Origin: JAHDCJ01 sp039028895
Lineage (GTDB): Bacteria > Bacteroidota > Bacteroidia > Chitinophagales > Saprospiraceae
NCBI GenBank assembly: GCA_039028895.1
Contig: JBCCHF010000002.1
Span: 124,001-188,000 of the forward strand
Length of the DNA stretch: 64,000 nt
Direction of reading: 5' to 3'
Shown: positions 60,876 to 64,000 of the stretch, in pieces
Layout: every line of letters starts with the position of its first letter
How positions within the stretch are numbered: position 1 is the first letter of the stretch
Notes under the pieces: model-generated
Database searches by the model: none
The model's input: only the letters and a program-made list of their open reading frames with translations
Told to the model about the DNA's origin: nothing
Program-made: the position numbers and the translations under genes

Positions 60876-63848
60876 TTATTCAATTATGATCTCATCGGCA
60901 AATACCCAGGATTTTCCACCTGCACCTTTATGCCATTCGGGTACAGTTTTTCGGTTCCTTGCAATTATACCTATGTATTTGACTCTCTTATTTATTTCTA
61001 ACGAAAAATCTCTTAGAATCGCCCCGTCTTCCTTTTCTCCAATCATGTTGGCAACTTCCCCAACTTTTTTCAGGTTATCTTTTTCATCACCGACAAAGAA
61101 TTCCACTTTCTCTGGCATGAAGATCCAGGAATTCTGATCCTGTAAACAACTAAGGGCTACTTTTTTAATGGTTTGGCTTTCGCCCAAATCCACAACAGCA
61201 TCAAGGTCTATGCCTTCATAACCTTGCCATCCTCCGGTCCGAAAATCTTCACCGGCTCTTTTGAAATCTATCAGCCCATTATTACCGCCAGCATTATACT
61301 GATTGGCATATTCGGTTTTCAATTCAATTGATCGTCCACCAGGAATCTTCTTTAAACTGACTTGGATCTCAGGGCTTTTCTCCTGATTCTCGTTTTGGGC
61401 GTAGGCATATAAAACCGCATTATCTTTCAATGATATCGGACCTTCATATAAACTAAAGGCACCTTTACCTGATCCCTGATCAAGTGTATAGTAAATGGCA
61501 TTAACTTCCGGATTTAAACAACTTAATGTGAGCTCCGTCGAATCTACAAAACTGGTAAGTCCTGATGTCACCACTGGGGTTGGTACGATCAAAAACTCTT
61601 TGATCTCTGAAACTGGTCTTGCCTCATTGGCAGTTCCCCATTCCGAATTCCTCTCAGCCCCCATTTTAAAGATCAATTCTCCACCAGCCAGCAAGGTGTT
61701 GTGATCAAAGGCCGATCTGTTATATGGCTGACCATTTAGCTGAGCAGATTGAATGAATATGTTTTGATCACTCAGCCCCTCTGCCTTAATCTTGAATGTT
61801 TTTCCATCTTTAATATTAATGGTGATTTCTTTAAACCATGGACTACCAATAATATAATCAGGACTTGCCGGTGTTACGGGATAAAAACCCATTGCACTGA
61901 ATACGAGCCAGGCAGACATTTGCCCACAATCTTCATTTCCTGAAAGGCCATCAGGAGCATTGCTGTAAAGCTCATTCATAATTCTGTGTATATAATGTGC
62001 CGTTTTATCAGGTTTGCCAATGTAGTTATAGAGGTATGCCATGTGGTGACTAGGTTCATTACCGTGGGCATATTGCCCGATAAGCCCTGAAATATCAGGT
62101 TGTATCCTGCCAGTTGTTGCTTCATCTGCCTGAAAGAGGGCATCGAGTTGTTTTTCAAGGGCATCATCACCGCCCATTGCAGCAATTAATCCTGAAACGT
62201 CCTGAGGAACGTAGAAACTATACTGCCATGAATTCGCTTCGGTATAATGAAAATTAACTTCAGAAGGATCAAAAGGTCCAAACCACTGATGATTTACCCT
62301 GGCTCTCATAAACTTGGTAAAAGGGTCATATACATTTTTGTAGGCCTGAGCTCTTTTTATAAAATATTGGTAATCATCATCTTTACCGAGCATCTTTGCC
62401 ATTTGGGCAATACACCAATCATCATAAGCATATTCAAGAGTCTTGGATACTGATTCAGATTCTTTATCAGAAGCTACAAAACCCCATTTCTTGTAAGATT
62501 CAAGGCCCAGGTGATCCTGCATTGCACTGTGTCTCATGGCTTCATAGGCTTTATCAATATCATATTCCCTAACACCTTTGACGTAAGCATCTGCAATAGC
62601 CGGAATTGCATGATAACCGATCATAGTACCCGTATAGTTACCAGCCAATTCCCAAATCGGGAGGATGCCACCTTCATCGTATTGGCGAAGGAAGGTCCTT
62701 ATAAATGCAGATGTTCGGTCTTCTTCAAGGATAGCGTACAAGGGATGAGTGGCCCTGTAAGTATCCCACAAAGAGAAAATTGTATAGTGTTCGTCATCCG
62801 TCAACTGATGAACATTGCGGTCCATACCCCGATATTTACCATCTACATCTGAATATAGATTTGGTGCCATGTAATTATGGTAAATCGAAGTATAGAAGAC
62901 CGTTTTTTTGTCATCTGAACCACCCTTGACTTCTATTTTGCTTAAGACTTTTTCCCATTCCGCTTCAGCGTCAGTTTTCACTTTATTAAAATCCCAATGA
63001 TCTATTTCAGCTTTCAGGTTTTTCCTGGCACCGTCAATGCTCACTGCAGAAATCCCAACTCTTGCAAGCAGAGGTTCTCCACTAGATACATCAAACCGGA
63101 AGAAGGCTTTTATATGTTTATTCCGAAGCGAATCTAATCTAATATCTCTTTTCTCATCAGCTAGTCCCCATTGACCGAAAGGTTGAGAAAATTCGATCAC
63201 AAAGAACACTCTTTGATCCTTTGCCCAACCACTTGAATGGCGGTAGCCTTCCAGGGTGTTATTACCAACGACTCTCACAAAAGCATCAGTTACCTGGTCA
63301 CGATGTACCAGATCAAGCATCACATTGGCTTCCTTGGTTTCAGGGAACTTGTATTTGTGCAGACCAGCGCGTTTGGTGCTTGTTAGTTCCACCTTGACGT
63401 TTGATTCATCAAGCAAAACCGAATAATACCCCGGGTGTGCATATTCATTTTCTTTTTGAAAATGAGAAGAGTAACCGGGCATACCGTCTGCCCCATTGTT
63501 AAAAAAGGCTTGACCAACAGTAGGCATAAGTAGCACATCAGCATAATCAGAAATCCCGGTGCCACTTAAATGCGTATGCGAAAACCCATAAATTACATCG
63601 TCTGTGTAATGATATCCAGAACAGCCATCCCACCCGGTGAGTCGGGTATCAGGACTTAACTGTACCATTCCGAAAGGCACAGTAGCACCAGGAAAAGTAT
63701 GGCCATGGCCACCAGTTCCGATAAATGGGTTGACATAGCCTATCAGGCCATCTGGCCTTGGATGTGTGTCATTGGGTTGGCAGCTGAAAAAAGTCGGAAC
63801 AAAGGTTAGCGCAAACAAGTAAAAGAAGATGGAGTCAGTTAATTTCAT
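60876..63848 (-). CDS. GH92 alpha-mannosidase lipoprotein
   Basis: A 990-residue exported enzyme starting at MKLTDSIFFYLFALTFVPTFFSC, a lipoprotein signal with Cys23. GH92 hallmarks are GTGGHGHTFPGATVPFGMVQ, YSSHFQKENEYAHPGYY, LWDTYRATHPLYAIL and NEDCGQMSAWLVFSAMGFYP. GH92 enzymes are Ca-dependent exo-alpha-mannosidases acting on N-glycans. After about residue 745 come a chitobiase-C-like strand region (LTLSCLNPEVNAIYYTLDQG) and an F5/8-type discoidin-like domain (about 855-990), probably for binding glycan. It follows an M28 peptidase gene by 13 bases and precedes glycosylasparaginase by 19. Confidence 0.95.
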   Translation of the reverse strand: MKLTDSIFFYLFALTFVPTFFSCQPNDTHPRPDGLIGYVNPFIGTGGHGHTFPGATVPFGMVQLSPDTRLTGWDGCSGYHYTDDVIYGFSHTHLSGTGISDYADVLLMPTVGQAFFNNGADGMPGYSSHFQKENEYAHPGYYSVLLDESNVKVELTSTKRAGLHKYKFPETKEANVMLDLVHRDQVTDAFVRVVGNNTLEGYRHSSGWAKDQRVFFVIEFSQPFGQWGLADEKRDIRLDSLRNKHIKAFFRFDVSSGEPLLARVGISAVSIDGARKNLKAEIDHWDFNKVKTDAEAEWEKVLSKIEVKGGSDDKKTVFYTSIYHNYMAPNLYSDVDGKYRGMDRNVHQLTDDEHYTIFSLWDTYRATHPLYAILEEDRTSAFIRTFLRQYDEGGILPIWELAGNYTGTMIGYHAIPAIADAYVKGVREYDIDKAYEAMRHSAMQDHLGLESYKKWGFVASDKESESVSKTLEYAYDDWCIAQMAKMLGKDDDYQYFIKRAQAYKNVYDPFTKFMRARVNHQWFGPFDPSEVNFHYTEANSWQYSFYVPQDVSGLIAAMGGDDALEKQLDALFQADEATTGRIQPDISGLIGQYAHGNEPSHHMAYLYNYIGKPDKTAHYIHRIMNELYSNAPDGLSGNEDCGQMSAWLVFSAMGFYPVTPASPDYIIGSPWFKEITINIKDGKTFKIKAEGLSDQNIFIQSAQLNGQPYNRSAFDHNTLLAGGELIFKMGAERNSEWGTANEARPVSEIKEFLIVPTPVVTSGLTSFVDSTELTLSCLNPEVNAIYYTLDQGSGKGAFSLYEGPISLKDNAVLYAYAQNENQEKSPEIQVSLKKIPGGRSIELKTEYANQYNAGGNNGLIDFKRAGEDFRTGGWQGYEGIDLDAVVDLGESQTIKKVALSCLQDQNSWIFMPEKVEFFVGDEKDNLKKVGEVANMIGEKEDGAILRDFSLEINKRVKYIGIIARNRKTVPEWHKGAGGKSWVFADEIIIE

Positions 63849-63861
63849 AATATCATAGGGG

Positions 63862-64000
63862 TCATTGATTAGCCAGGTGCCAAACGAATTTAAAGGTAAA
63901 TTCAGCCAATTCTTCCAAACCATCGAAATTTATTTTGTCGATAGTATCTGAAGGAGTATGGTAGTCATCATGGAAACCAGAGAAAAAATGTATAAAAGGC
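63862..64000 (-). CDS. M28 family peptidase, C-terminal fragment (5' end outside window)
   Basis: The last 45 codons and stop of a minus-strand gene. The reading FFSGFHDDYHTPSDTIDKIN matches the zinc-site C-terminal segment of M28 aminopeptidases, in which the His of HDDYHTPSD binds metal. The rest lies beyond the window edge. It is 13 bases upstream of GH92 and in the same direction, so it is probably the head of, or an earlier member of, the glycoprotein-degradation operon. Confidence 0.85.
   Translation of the reverse strand, partial: PFIHFFSGFHDDYHTPSDTIDKINFDGLEELAEFTFKFVWHLANQ

Noticed and set aside
1..64000. tRNA, rRNA, CRISPR array, insertion sequence or prophage
   Set aside because: Intergenic regions were read for cloverleaf-like, regularly repeated or transposase-like sequence and none was seen; no integrase or phage structural gene occurs.

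Overview
The window reads as a chromosomal segment of a Bacteroidota bacterium, most likely order Cytophagales; this is inferred from family content, as no rRNA or tRNA gene is present. Supporting signs are several Bacteroidota-type promoter boxes (TAnnTTTG, often with an upstream TTG), A-rich leaders rather than clear Shine-Dalgarno sites, an OmpA/PD40/TPR protein with PorE-like architecture, DUF1573, DUF5916, 2TM-domain and M61 proteins, a YtxJ-type bacillithiol-system protein, and a fused alpha/beta 2-oxoacid dehydrogenase E1. I see no insertion sequence, prophage, CRISPR array or RNA operon.

Layout. 1-3.2 kb: tail of a WD40 protein, then dcd, proC, tpiA and prmA on the plus strand. 3.4-7.8 kb: a 1485-residue exported beta-rich protein of unknown role. 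7.8-15.3 kb: aminotransferase, DUF1573 protein, fused E1, a lipoprotein of the periplasmic-binding-protein-1 type, and guaA. 15.4-29.4 kb: five tightly spaced plus-strand genes forming an apparent 14-kb operon: a 1589-residue protein with a twin-arginine motif, a 1357-residue protein, an FtsX-like four-helix membrane protein without an ATPase, a 989-residue WD40-caspase protein with an intact His/Cys dyad, and a DUF72 protein. This is the best candidate for an undescribed system. 29.4-35.2 kb: M61 peptidase with PDZ, 2TM protein, PorE-like OmpA protein, UbiA prenyltransferase. 35.4-39.7 kb: sbcC and sbcD. 39.8-42 kb: ankyrin protein, small outer-membrane beta-barrel, small hypothetical, then a 584-bp non-coding stretch. 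42.1-46.6 kb: MacB-like ABC operon with one ATPase, two tandem paralogous permeases and a membrane-fusion protein. 46.7-54.4 kb: lipoprotein, DUF5916 protein, two unknown exported proteins and a pirin. 54.5-59.8 kb: a redox-looking divergent region with a membrane Rieske protein on one strand and a Rieske-ThDP enzyme fusion on the other, plus DUF3052 and YtxJ. 59.8-64 kb: a minus-strand operon of M28 peptidase (partial), GH92 mannosidase and glycosylasparaginase that looks built for N-glycoprotein breakdown.

Other themes. Convergent genes repeatedly end within a few bases of each other or overlap, and one intrinsic terminator lies across the end of the opposing gene. Several strong hairpins and a 22-23-base intergenic motif present twice are not explained by the genes. 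Functional statements rest on recognised motifs and family knowledge; no database search was run.
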